NCBI RefSeq assembly: GCF_003863355.1
Contig: NZ_QQWG01000015.1
Span: 1-64,000 of the forward strand
Length of the DNA stretch: 64,000 nt
Direction of reading: 5' to 3'
Source: Ancylomarina euxina
GTDB lineage: Bacteria; Bacteroidota; Bacteroidia; Bacteroidales; Marinifilaceae
Shown here: positions 54,772 to 63,426 of the stretch, in pieces
Numbering within the stretch: the stretch's first letter is position 1
How the letters are laid out: each line of letters begins with the position of its first letter
Notes under the pieces: generated by a model
What the model was told of the DNA's origin: nothing
The model's input: only the letters and a program-made list of their open reading frames with translations
The model's database searches: none
Made by a program: the position numbers and the translations under genes

Positions 54772-55917
54772 CTATAAACTCCACTTCAGGCGTAGAAAAA
54801 AAAACTGTCCACTATCACCGTATTCTGTAAAATCATCTCCAAAAAAATACTGCCCCACAAGCAAAAGATCCAAGTTGGTCACGAGAGAATAGCTTAAACT
54901 TGGATTCAAAACAAAGGAGCCGTCCGAAGGATTGGCAATAAGCGAGAATGAAGTCGTAAACAAAGGGGTAAGCGGATAGGAAATCTGCCCAAAAATGGCA
55001 TATCTCCCTTTACTCAATCCCCGTGGAGAAGCTTCACCAACTTCAAATAAGCCCGTTTGAAAAATGGGACCGGTTGTTCCAACACTGTTGTATAAAAATC
55101 CTGCATGTAGCATCAAACTATTGGAAAAACTGTAGTCACCCGATACTGAAGCAAGAAGAGCTTCCTCCCCTCTGTTTTCCATTGGAACAAACCAGGTGAC
55201 TTCCCCACGAAAACCACCACCATAAATATCACCAGCCCATCCGGCTCCCAACATCAGATCTTCTTCAATCCAACCTCCTAATAATTGGAAGTCGTAATTC
55301 CACTTATTAAAACGAAAACGGGTTGCCAATGCCCTTTCATCACCATTCTTTCCGATTTGATAAACCAACTCAAGCGAAGAAGTCTCACTGGTATAATATT
55401 GCACTTTTAGGGCATCTGTTCCAGGGCGTTCCTCATAATCAAAATTCAAAAAGGAATAGGTATTAAAGACATCATTGGGATTCCAAACCAAATTAATTCC
55501 CCAGTTGATTCTCTGCCGTCCAAAACGGATCTGCCAATCTCCCAAAGAGTAATCCAGATAAACACGGTCGATCATTGAATGAAATACAGCTCCATCACTA
55601 TCTATCACAAGGCTAGATAAATCCCAGAAACCATTATCCCGATCGATGAACTGGCTATAGCCTGGGATATCGTGAACCAACTTGCCCGTGAAAAACCGAT
55701 TCCGCACTTCAGCCACTAAAACACAATAAGATGAGGGATACCATTTAAAATTAAGTCGATTGTGCAAGAGATTCTGATTCGTCCAGCTATGCGTGGGTTC
55801 AACATAGTAAATCATTTGCATATCCTTCAGATAACCGTTCAGAAACCAGTTCTTATCCTGTCCAAACAAGAACAGGTTTAAGAAAATAAGAAAAAATAAA
55901 ACAAAGCATTTACGCAT
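54772..55917 (-). CDS. Outer membrane beta-barrel protein (porin-like)
   Basis: 381 residues. Signal peptide MRKCFVLFFLIFLNLFLFG. The mature chain shows amphipathic strands, with many aromatic residues near the ends (RVYLDYSLGDWQIRFGRQRI, and FHSMIDRVYL), and ends in GQFFFLRLKWSL. The QIRFGRQRINWG segment is typical of DUF1302/alginate-export-like barrels, but the family is not certain. It lies on the same strand as the ABC-LolA operon, 239 bp behind the ATPase gene, and is separated from it by a MITE-like repeat. I infer that it is the outer membrane part of that export system. Confidence 0.75.
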   Translation of the reverse strand: MRKCFVLFFLIFLNLFLFGQDKNWFLNGYLKDMQMIYYVEPTHSWTNQNLLHNRLNFKWYPSSYCVLVAEVRNRFFTGKLVHDIPGYSQFIDRDNGFWDLSSLVIDSDGAVFHSMIDRVYLDYSLGDWQIRFGRQRINWGINLVWNPNDVFNTYSFLNFDYEERPGTDALKVQYYTSETSSLELVYQIGKNGDERALATRFRFNKWNYDFQLLGGWIEEDLMLGAGWAGDIYGGGFRGEVTWFVPMENRGEEALLASVSGDYSFSNSLMLHAGFLYNSVGTTGPIFQTGLFEVGEASPRGLSKGRYAIFGQISYPLTPLFTTSFSLIANPSDGSFVLNPSLSYSLVTNLDLLLVGQYFFGDDFTEYGDSGQFFFLRLKWSL

Positions 55918-55963
55918 AGTAATGAAGTCGGTTTATATCGATTTTTAATGATATCACAAATAA

Positions 55964-56106
55964 AACCACAAAGCCCACTAAGAACACAAAGACATGATTA
56001 AAATCTATTAACGCACTAAGAGCCCTAATTAGTACGATAACATTAACCCGTTTAAACACTCATAAATAATGCAAATAGACTTTGTGTTCATTGCGTTCTT
56101 AGTGGT
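55964..56106. repeat. MITE-like inverted-repeat element (single copy)
   Basis: 143 bp with imperfect inverted ends: ACCACAAAGCCCACTAAGAA on the left and, in reverse complement, ACCACTAAGAACGCAATGAA on the right; both continue to CACAAAG. The middle is not conserved. The ends resemble those of the 201-bp tandem units at 5623-6434, so both belong to one dispersed family. It lies between the ATPase and barrel genes. Confidence 0.8.
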
Positions 56107-56155
56107 AAATGAAAACAATTATCAAATAGGTTAATTCAATATTTTCAGCAAACAC

Positions 56156-56854
56156 TTATATGTTGTTCGGAGCAATACGCTCATCACTGACCACGCAACC
56201 ATCCTCAATGGTAATTACTCTCCTGGCTTTCTTTACCACTCGGGAATCATGAGTCGAAAAGATAAAGGTAATCCCCTCTTCTCTATTCAGTTTTTCCATA
56301 ATATTGAGCAAATTCTCCGTCGATTTTGAATCCAGATTTGCAGTAGGTTCATCAGCCAGCACAAATTGAGGTCGGGAAGCCAAAGCTCTGGCCACAGCCA
56401 CACGCTGTTGTTGTCCACCGGAAAGCTGGGCTGGACGATCATTCACTCGATCTCCCAAACCAACTTCATTCAAAAGCTGTTGAGCCCGTTTTCGCCTTTC
56501 ATTCTTACTTTGGCCCTGCAGTTGAAGGATAAACTCTACATTTTCGATGGCCGTAAGTACTGGAATCAGGTTATAGGACTGAAATACAAAACCAATGTTT
56601 TTTAAACGAAAATCGATGAGCTGACGAGAAGATAGGCTTGCAATATGTTTCTTATCTATGATGACCTCTCCTTCAGAAGGCACATCAATCCCTCCCAAGA
56701 TATTCAACAGCGTGGTTTTCCCCGAACCAGAGGGTCCTACAATGGCGGCAAACTCACCCTTTTCAAAACTTAAAGCGATACCATTCACTGCATATACAGG
56801 AACTTTGGTCTCAGTGTACACTTTCCGAATATCTTTTACTTCGATAACTGCCAT
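56156..56854 (-). CDS. ABC transporter ATP-binding protein (LolD/MacB type)
   Basis: 232 residues. Walker [20 protein letters not shown] loop in [23 protein letters not shown] signature [19 protein letters not shown], Walker [16 protein letters not shown] and the switch histidine in [14 protein letters not shown]. The [13 protein letters not shown] region is typical of LolD/MacB-type ATPases that drive mechanotransmission through FtsX-type permeases. It is the fourth gene of an operon with two such permeases and a LolA-like carrier. Confidence 0.95.
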   Translation of the reverse strand: MAVIEVKDIRKVYTETKVPVYAVNGIALSFEKGEFAAIVGPSGSGKTTLLNILGGIDVPSEGEVIIDKKHIASLSSRQLIDFRLKNIGFVFQSYNLIPVLTAIENVEFILQLQGQSKNERRKRAQQLLNEVGLGDRVNDRPAQLSGGQQQRVAVARALASRPQFVLADEPTANLDSKSTENLLNIMEKLNREEGITFIFSTHDSRVVKKARRVITIEDGCVVSDERIAPNNI

Positions 56855-56893
56855 TATTAATTCAGTTAGAAAATGATAATTACAAACTATTTT

Positions 56894-58108
56894 CTATTCC
56901 ATTCTCAAAGCTTTTGCCGGCTGATAACGCAAAACTTTCCATGCCGGATAAACGGCTGCGCCTATTCCCATCCCGACAACCATGAAACCGATAATAAAAT
57001 AGAATTTCGATTCCAGTTCAGGGTACACCTGTGAAGCATAGCCCACCGATTCGAAACCTTCTGCAAAAAGACCCAAATCGATGCCTGCCTGATTAAAATA
57101 TTCAATCAAAGCAAAGCTGACTCCTACACCAGCAATACCACCCACTAGACAAAGGAATACACTTTCTAAGATGATCATTCGAAATACCCTCCCTCGATTC
57201 ATGCCTATGGCCAATAGCATACCCAACTCACGGATTCGCTCCATCACAACCATCAGCATGGTGTTCACAATGGCAAAACCAAGGGCCGCCAATATGATAC
57301 TCATAAAAATGATGAAATACTCCGCCATAAAATCGGTTACCATAGCCAGATCGGGCTGTATCTTTCGCCAAGTCAAAAACTGGAGCTCCAGATGTTTCTT
57401 TTGAAATTGTTTACTAAGCATTTGAGCAGAATCCATTTCCTTTAACCATAAAGCTAACTCGTTAATATGGTCATCCTTATATTCAGAAATTCTAACCAAA
57501 TCGGTTCGCTTAACAAATACCTGTCCCTGATCGAACACAGAATTGTTGGTTTTATAAATCCCTACAATGCGGAAAGCTCCTCTAGCAAGCTCTCCCTCAC
57601 GTGGCTGGAAAGTAAGAACTATTTTCGAACGAAGCCGAACTTTCAATTTCCGAGCCAACTTCTCTCCTATAATGATAGGATTCCGTCTCCCTTCCAAATA
57701 GGAGCCCTCCACCAAGCTTTCATGAATTCGAGTCACCCCCCGTTCCTCATCTGGATGGATACCCAAAATCATGATCCCGGCTCCCGACTGTGCAGAACTG
57801 GCCATGCCAGGTATTCTCAAACGGCTGCATACAGCTTCCACTTCGGAAGAAGTCATGAGTTTCTTCTGTAATTCGCTTGCATTTGACACGACATATTGCA
57901 TCTCATAATTCTCGGTAAACTTCGGATGATGAACCTGTATGTGTGAGATCTCATTTTCAATGATGTTTTGTACCCTTTGATTGATCATGCCATACATCAT
58001 TGCCATTGAAAAGATACCACCTACCAATCCAAGACTAACCGAAACAATTACTACAAAGCTTCGCAGTTTGTTACGCCAAATGTTTCTCCAGGCAATAATT
58101 AATAGCAT
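56894..58108 (-). CDS. FtsX-like ABC transporter permease (LolC/E type)
   Basis: 404 residues with the LolC/MacB topology: one N-terminal membrane helix (FVVIVSVSLGLVGGIFSMA) after the AWRNIWRNKLRS start, a large periplasmic domain (~50-260), then three C-terminal helices (FIIFMSIILAALGFAIVNTM, FLCLVGGIAGVGVSFALI, FIIGFMVVGMGIGAAVYPAW). The MERIRELGMLLAIGM segment between them is the typical ATPase-coupling helix of the FtsX family. Second permease of the operon, 40 bp before the ATPase gene. It probably forms a heterodimer with the neighbouring permease. Confidence 0.92.
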   Translation of the reverse strand: MLLIIAWRNIWRNKLRSFVVIVSVSLGLVGGIFSMAMMYGMINQRVQNIIENEISHIQVHHPKFTENYEMQYVVSNASELQKKLMTSSEVEAVCSRLRIPGMASSAQSGAGIMILGIHPDEERGVTRIHESLVEGSYLEGRRNPIIIGEKLARKLKVRLRSKIVLTFQPREGELARGAFRIVGIYKTNNSVFDQGQVFVKRTDLVRISEYKDDHINELALWLKEMDSAQMLSKQFQKKHLELQFLTWRKIQPDLAMVTDFMAEYFIIFMSIILAALGFAIVNTMLMVVMERIRELGMLLAIGMNRGRVFRMIILESVFLCLVGGIAGVGVSFALIEYFNQAGIDLGLFAEGFESVGYASQVYPELESKFYFIIGFMVVGMGIGAAVYPAWKVLRYQPAKALRME

Positions 58109-58157
58109 ATTCTATCTATCGATTTAAAGGTTCAATTTTAATTGTAAGTACTGGATA

Positions 58158-59390
58158 TCATTTGCTTTTCAGAGCATCAACAGGTTCTAGTTTTATCACT
58201 TTAAAAAAAGGGTACAGTCCCGTTATCAGGGTAATTACCAACACTACGAGCGCTTGATTAAGATAAAAAGAACTTTCCCAAGCAAAAGGCATAATCGGTT
58301 CCACACCAAAACTTTCAATACTAGCTGCAGCATCTCCGGTAAGACGAATAGGATTTAAATAATAATAGTAGATAAAGGGCATACTCAAACCTGATCCTAA
58401 AATAATTCCTATGATACCCATCAACAGAGTCTCAAATAAAACAACCAGACCCAATTTGAATTTTTGCATGCCCACAGCGACCATCACACCAAACTCACGA
58501 ATTCGCTCAAGGGTCATCATCATGATGGTTCCCATAATTCCAAAAGCAATAATCATGTATAGGATGCCCAACATAATCTTCCCACTTGCATTATCCGATT
58601 CAATAATTTGGACCAGCTCGGGCATCATTTCTTCCCAGCTCATCACCTCATAAGATTGCGACAAAGTTTTTCTAATTGCATCCCTGGTTTGGGCAATGAT
58701 CTTGGGATCGTGTCTTCCCAAGAGCACAACATAGGACGTTAAGCGATTCTCGGTTCCAAAAAACGCCTGACAATCTTCCAGATTCATATACACCAGTTGT
58801 TTATTCAATTCTGGAGAGGGAAAATGCAGAATTCCTTTCACAGCATATTTTCCAGCGGCACTCACGCCATGGTAGCCTTTACTAATCAGAACTAGCGTAT
58901 CGCCAAGTCCTAGTTTCAAGTAGGAAGCCAATTTCTCAGCCAGCATCACTTGACCATCTCCGGTTTCCAGATATTTTCCGTCCACAATTTTTTCGAAAAG
59001 TCCAGTAAACACATTCTCCTTTTCTGGAATAATACCTGTTAAAAGGGTTCCTTTGGTTACATTCTCAGAGGATGCCAGAGCAAAAGACTCTAACCTTGGC
59101 ACCAGTCCTTTTACATTCTTTAGTTCGCTTATCTCTTCCTCAGAAAATTCACTGGCATCCAAACTTTCGTCAATCGTTTTCTTATCCCAGTAGTCAGCAC
59201 CGTGAATCTGAATATAACCTGTATAGCTACCCACAACATTATCCACCATATTGGCATAGGATCCCTTTTGCATGGATCGCATCACCAGAGCAAAAAACAT
59301 GGCAAACAGAATAGAGGTTATCGTGATAAAAGTCCTTCTTTTGTTACGCCATAAGTTACGCCAAGCCATTATGATATAAGTTATTCCCAT
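58158..59390 (-). CDS. FtsX-like ABC transporter permease (LolC/E type)
   Basis: 410 residues with the same layout as its neighbour: AWRNLWRNKRRTFITITSIL followed by one membrane helix, a periplasmic domain, and three C-terminal helices. The coupling segment reads LERIREFGVMVAVGMQKFKL. The two permeases are clearly related but different, as in LolC/LolE pairs, so together with one ATPase dimer they would form a LolCDE-like complex. Gap to the LolA-like gene upstream is 36 bp, and to the next permease 49 bp. Cargo (lipoprotein or lipid) is unknown. Confidence 0.92.
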   Translation of the reverse strand: MGITYIIMAWRNLWRNKRRTFITITSILFAMFFALVMRSMQKGSYANMVDNVVGSYTGYIQIHGADYWDKKTIDESLDASEFSEEEISELKNVKGLVPRLESFALASSENVTKGTLLTGIIPEKENVFTGLFEKIVDGKYLETGDGQVMLAEKLASYLKLGLGDTLVLISKGYHGVSAAGKYAVKGILHFPSPELNKQLVYMNLEDCQAFFGTENRLTSYVVLLGRHDPKIIAQTRDAIRKTLSQSYEVMSWEEMMPELVQIIESDNASGKIMLGILYMIIAFGIMGTIMMMTLERIREFGVMVAVGMQKFKLGLVVLFETLLMGIIGIILGSGLSMPFIYYYYLNPIRLTGDAAASIESFGVEPIMPFAWESSFYLNQALVVLVITLITGLYPFFKVIKLEPVDALKSK

Positions 59391-59426
59391 ATGATAACTG
59401 ACAATTATTGATGTGATTAATCTGGA

Positions 59427-60212
59427 TTACCGAACCCGTTTCATATTCTGTTGACTAAAAAAACTCTCTTTGATATCAATATTAAATTTCACATTCTTAA
59501 ACTCAAAAATGGTTTTATTACCCTCCTTATCCACAGGAACCATTTCCATTCGCGTAGGAATTTCCCTATCATCCATTTTGCGAATATCGAACAGGTTCTC
59601 TACATTAATTAGGTATGAATCCTCATCGTAGTATTCGGTTTTAAGGCGATGATAATCTTTAGTGGTAATCCACATCACCAGCTTACCCCATACTACAGGT
59701 GCCTCCTCCTTTGGGTACATTGAAATTTTATAACAAGAGTATCCCCGAATATCTTCCTTGCCGGATAGCTCATGGCGATAGTCCTTCAGAATAGAAGATT
59801 CCTTTAATAAATCATCATTAGTAAAATCGGAGCCCATCCAGGATTGCATCATCATGGATGGTGGTATTTTAATCAAGCGTTCGATAGAAGGGACCCAATT
59901 CCACATATCTTTTTCCCTTTTTAGAAAAACCTGCCCCTTCTCTCTTGCTGGAGACATGATATAGATCATTGAATACTCAGTTCCTTTTGACCAGGATTTC
60001 ATGATTACCGTTCTCGACCAGGTGGGACGGACAATTGTCATGCTATATTCGCCCTGACTGCTAAGACCTCGCATTTTTTCATCTGCAATCCTCACAATCT
60101 CCTTTGCCGTAACACGATCTTTCTGAGCCAAGCTCGGAAAAGTCAATAAGCAAAACAAAACCGCTATTAATACGACAAACAAACTATATTTAAAGACTAT
60201 AGTGAATTTCAT
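59427..60212 (-). CDS. LolA-like outer membrane lipoprotein-sorting protein
   Basis: 261 residues. Signal peptide ending SLAQ (about residue 30). The mature part matches the LolA-like family: EIVRIADEKMRGLSSQGEYS, MTIVRPTWSRTVIMKSW, then VPSIERLIKIPPSMMMQSWM and GSDFTNDDLLKESS. It forms a half-open beta barrel that shields acyl chains in the periplasm. Not canonical LolA: this branch is often found with MMPL or ABC exporters and barrel proteins. First gene of the operon with two FtsX permeases and one ATPase, so it probably receives cargo extracted by that complex. Confidence 0.88.
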   Translation of the reverse strand: MKFTIVFKYSLFVVLIAVLFCLLTFPSLAQKDRVTAKEIVRIADEKMRGLSSQGEYSMTIVRPTWSRTVIMKSWSKGTEYSMIYIMSPAREKGQVFLKREKDMWNWVPSIERLIKIPPSMMMQSWMGSDFTNDDLLKESSILKDYRHELSGKEDIRGYSCYKISMYPKEEAPVVWGKLVMWITTKDYHRLKTEYYDEDSYLINVENLFDIRKMDDREIPTRMEMVPVDKEGNKTIFEFKNVKFNIDIKESFFSQQNMKRVR

Positions 60213-60618
60213 ATATTAAATATTAGGAAATACAATGAACGGGAGAAACTGAGATGGAGTAGACAAAAGAACGACCCATCTGGGTTCCATTCCTTAAGTA
60301 ATTTACAAACTATGATTCAAACCAGACAAATTTTATAATTTATTTTCTCATAAATACTTAATTTAATACGCTTTATCCTGAAACCATCGTCTTATCTTAG
60401 CAGCTAGAATCTCCTTCCCGCTTAATACAAAATATACGGAATAAAAGATAAGGAGAAGAAAACCATAAAGATCTGGCTTCCAGATACAGATAAGAAAACT
60501 GGATTTGAATGAAGGAATTGATTTTATGAATTCGCCCGTGGTAAAAACCTAACTAGCCAGAAGATAGCTTTCTCAGACTTTGGATTGTAGCAAAAAGATC
60601 TCAACCAATGAGATTTAA
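60213..60618. other. Intergenic region with a possible gene remnant
   Basis: 406 bp upstream of the LolA-like gene and behind the Memo gene. On the minus strand a frame at 60363-60548 lacks any ATG, yet has coding-like codon use and a membrane-like segment (DLYGFLLLIFYSVYFVLSG) followed by a basic end (AAKIRRWFQDKAY). It may be the 3' remnant of a lost gene. No promoter box was located with confidence. Confidence 0.35.
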
Positions 60619-61464
60619 TTAAACGAAGCTTGGTAGATAGAACATAATAGAGAAATAATCCACGACAGAATTGGACGATGTGATGTCTCCCGAATTCCCC
60701 TGACGAAGAACTTTCACCTTAACATCCTTATAAAGTAATTGCAAATATTCCACAAGAGTCATGATAGGTCCAAAACCACAAACTGAGATACGGTGTCGGG
60801 TAATTTCATTAAAAATTTGCTCTGTATTCATTTTTTGAATGCCCTGAACAACCAAGTGATCGAGTCTAAACCCCAGATCGGGAGAGACATAATGAGAAAA
60901 ATCAGAAGATGCCAAAACGAGTAACTTTCGTTTAAGAATCTTATTCGCGTCAACTATAGAAAGAGCTAAATTCCGTGCACATTCTATAGTTTGATGATTC
61001 ATACATATGGGCAGAATTTTGAAGCCCTCACGCAAAAGCAATTGGAGAAAAGGAATCTGTACCTCTGCAGAATGCTCTGCTTGATGAGCCACAGTATTCA
61101 TTGGTAAATTCAACATCTTGCCAAATTCAATATCCACTTTAACTTTTCCTAGTGGCGTTTCCCAGGCATCACTTCCTGCCACACTTACTTCCTCATCCAA
61201 ATAAGCCGAATGATTGGGATTGAGAATAATAATCGTATCAAATTGAATTTGAGAATACCGGATTAATTCATATAAATGAATCGCTTCATAGCCTGAATAC
61301 ATATAACCTGCATGTGGCACAACCCCTCCCAATATATGATTCTTCCCCAGTGAATAGTCAATCAGCTTAGATTCTTTACTCAAAATATGTTGAACCATTC
61401 CCTTTATTCTTTCAGGCTGCTTAGGATAGAAAGTTCCTGCAACCGATGCCCTCCTTACTTTCAT
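60619..61464 (-). CDS. amrB: AmmeMemoRadiSam system protein B (Memo family)
   Basis: 281 residues of the Memo family. Signatures: VRRASVAGTFYPKQPERI at the start, GGVVPHAGYMYSGYEAI, NPNHSAYLDEEVSVAG, VAHQAEHSAEVQIPFLQLLL, ASSDFSHYVSP and ISVCGFGPI. The histidines in PHAGY, AEHS and SDFSH would form the metal site related to extradiol dioxygenases. The bacterial role is unknown; it occurs with a radical SAM enzyme and an AMMECR1 protein. The AMMECR1 domain is not fused here and not found in the window. 27 bp behind the radical SAM gene. Confidence 0.92.
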   Translation of the reverse strand: MKVRRASVAGTFYPKQPERIKGMVQHILSKESKLIDYSLGKNHILGGVVPHAGYMYSGYEAIHLYELIRYSQIQFDTIIILNPNHSAYLDEEVSVAGSDAWETPLGKVKVDIEFGKMLNLPMNTVAHQAEHSAEVQIPFLQLLLREGFKILPICMNHQTIECARNLALSIVDANKILKRKLLVLASSDFSHYVSPDLGFRLDHLVVQGIQKMNTEQIFNEITRHRISVCGFGPIMTLVEYLQLLYKDVKVKVLRQGNSGDITSSNSVVDYFSIMFYLPSFV

Positions 61465-61491
61465 AATTTCTAGATTTATATTTTCACGATC

Positions 61492-62493
61492 TCAACAAAT
61501 AAACACCTGTTTCTTGCAGGCAACACAACGCCCATTTTCCATTCCTATTACCTCAACCATGTAGTTGAAACGACGCACTAATTCCTGACCACAATGATGG
61601 CAAGAGGTGTCATTTCCAAACCGGGTGTTCACATTACCCAAATACACATAATTCAGATATTCTTTGGCGATATCGTAGAAACGATATAACAAGTCTACTG
61701 GTGTAGGATCTATAATCAATTGATAGGCAGGGAAAAATCGGGACAGGTGCAAAACCGTATCTGGGCCCAGTTCTTCGGCTACCCAAGTTAAGAGTTCTTC
61801 AAACTCTTTCTCTTTACTATTCAAACCAGGAATTACCAAATGAGTTATTTCCAAATGCTTGCCACTCTTCCTTACCGTCTTTAGACTTTCCAATACAGGA
61901 TCTAATTGTGAATGGGTGTATTTTTTATAAAAGTCCCTTCTATAAGCTTTGATATCAATATTGAAGGCATCTATATACTCCAACAACTCATCAAGTGGAT
62001 CAGCATTAATATAGCCATTGGTCACCATAACATTCTTCAAATCAGCAAGCTTTATCTTACGAGCCAAGGTAATCATCGATTCAAAAAAAACCGTAGGCTC
62101 ATTATAAGTATATGCAACACCAATACAAGATTTGCTTTCTTGTGCGATTTCCTGAATTTCTTCATCAGATATCACTCTCATATAGGGGTAGTCGCCAGGA
62201 AAAGCTTGCGAGATCTCATGATTCTGACAAAACTTACACCTCATATTACAGCCTTTTGTTCCAAGAGACAAAATTGAGCTAGCAGGAAAAAAATGATATA
62301 GAGGCTTTTTCTCAATAGGATCCATATGAATGGCCGAATACCTGCTGTCGACATCTGTAAAAAGAATGCCATCCCGATTCATGCGGACGTGACAAATACC
62401 CCGAAGCCCATCAGATATGGAACAAAAATGGGGACAAAGCGTACATCGTACTCTCCGATCACTCAGGGTTTCATAATATTGAGCTCTTTCCAT
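61492..62493 (-). CDS. amrS: AmmeMemoRadiSam system radical SAM enzyme
   Basis: 333 residues. N-terminal cysteine pair region (RCTLCPHFCSISDGLRGIC), then the radical SAM motif C82-x3-C86-x2-C89 in GTKGCNMRCKFCQNHEIS. Further SAM-barrel segments are GVAYTYNEPTVFFESM and NVMVTNGYINADPLDELL. The C-terminus has two CxxC pairs (SCHHCGQEL and CVACKKQVFIC) that resemble a zinc ribbon. Similar to the AmrS and PflA-like activases. It lies directly before the Memo gene. The reaction is not known. Confidence 0.93.
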   Translation of the reverse strand: MERAQYYETLSDRRVRCTLCPHFCSISDGLRGICHVRMNRDGILFTDVDSRYSAIHMDPIEKKPLYHFFPASSILSLGTKGCNMRCKFCQNHEISQAFPGDYPYMRVISDEEIQEIAQESKSCIGVAYTYNEPTVFFESMITLARKIKLADLKNVMVTNGYINADPLDELLEYIDAFNIDIKAYRRDFYKKYTHSQLDPVLESLKTVRKSGKHLEITHLVIPGLNSKEKEFEELLTWVAEELGPDTVLHLSRFFPAYQLIIDPTPVDLLYRFYDIAKEYLNYVYLGNVNTRFGNDTSCHHCGQELVRRFNYMVEVIGMENGRCVACKKQVFIC

Positions 62494-62580
62494 AACAAAA
62501 GGTATATTAATGTATACGAATGAGAAAGAGGCAGGGTTTCAGCTAAGGAGTTTGATTTATGTTTTTAAGACTAGTTATTA

Positions 62581-63021
62581 TTATATTTTATCATCCATAA
62601 AGTTTTTTAGTCGATTATTGATAAAATATTCCCATCCGCTCTGACAGCTTTCCCGTGTGAATTCAGGTATGGATTGAGGGAAACTATGGGTCACGACATG
62701 ACTAACACGTATACTTGATCCTCCCTCTGTTATAAAGGTTTCAAAACTAACGAAGGACTCTCCTTCATAACCCTCATATTTCCATGAATATACAAGTTTT
62801 TCCAAAGGAATAACTTCGGAGATTTTCCACAAGTGCATGAAATTTCTTTCTCCAGATTTCACATTAAATTGGGTTTCAAAACCAACTTCAGCTGAGAAAG
62901 CTTCAAGATTCTCAAAAAACCAATGCTTCATTTGTTCCAACTCACTTATAGCTTTCCAAAGTTGACTAATAGATACATGAAAGCTTTGCTGGACTATAAC
63001 AGGTTTTATTTCTTGATTCAT
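62581..63021 (-). CDS. SRPBCC/AHSA1 domain protein
   Basis: 146 residues of the START/Bet v1-like SRPBCC superfamily. It starts KPVIVQQSFHVSISQLWKAI, has LEQMKHWFFENLEAFSAEVG and a C-terminal helix GWEYFINNRLKNF. Such proteins bind hydrophobic ligands or act as AHSA1-like helpers; no specific function can be given. A strong ribosome site (AAAGGAGGAAAGT) precedes the ATG at 63021. It is divergent from the DoxX-like gene. Confidence 0.82.
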   Translation of the reverse strand: MNQEIKPVIVQQSFHVSISQLWKAISELEQMKHWFFENLEAFSAEVGFETQFNVKSGERNFMHLWKISEVIPLEKLVYSWKYEGYEGESFVSFETFITEGGSSIRVSHVVTHSFPQSIPEFTRESCQSGWEYFINNRLKNFMDDKI

Positions 63022-63108
63022 ACTTTCCTCCTTTACGCTTAAATTCGCTGATTATCAATTCAATCTACATTTAAAACCAAAACAATTTATTGGGCATCGC
63101 CCCTCATC

Positions 63109-63420
63109 TTGTTTGGCATGATGCTAGTAACAGCTGTCCTCTATTTTGTGTTTTACGATACAGTGGTAGACTATTTCACAAGCTATGGCTACCCCATTTA
63201 TCTCATCTATCCCCTCGCTCTTGCTAAAATCATGGGTTCACTTATTATCCTTAGCAACAAAAACAAATTCCTAAAAGAACTCGCTTATATGGGCTTCTTC
63301 TACAACCTCATATTGGCCTTTTTTGCCCATCTCATGATCAATGAGTTTGATCCCATTCCAACACTATCTTTAATATTACTTTTCTTGTCTTATTTCACAG
63401 GAAAAAAGGTTCGACCTTAA
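63109..63420 (+). CDS. DoxX-like membrane protein, start uncertain
   Basis: At least 103 residues, a small four-helix membrane protein: GMMLVTAVLYFVFYDTVVDYF, PIYLIYPLALAKIMGSLIIL, ELAYMGFFYNLILAFFAHL, LSLILLFLSYFTG. It matches the DoxX_2 family, whose function is poorly known. Family members usually begin with a sequence like KTKTIYW before the first helix, and precisely this is readable in frame upstream (63073-63093), but no ATG, GTG or TTG exists between the stop at 63049-63051 and the TTG at 63109. Either the start codon is unusual (ATT at 63058?) or mutated. The TTG at 63109 is used here only as a formal start. Confidence 0.65.
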   Translation: MFGMMLVTAVLYFVFYDTVVDYFTSYGYPIYLIYPLALAKIMGSLIILSNKNKFLKELAYMGFFYNLILAFFAHLMINEFDPIPTLSLILLFLSYFTGKKVRP

Positions 63421-63426
63421 TTCAAA

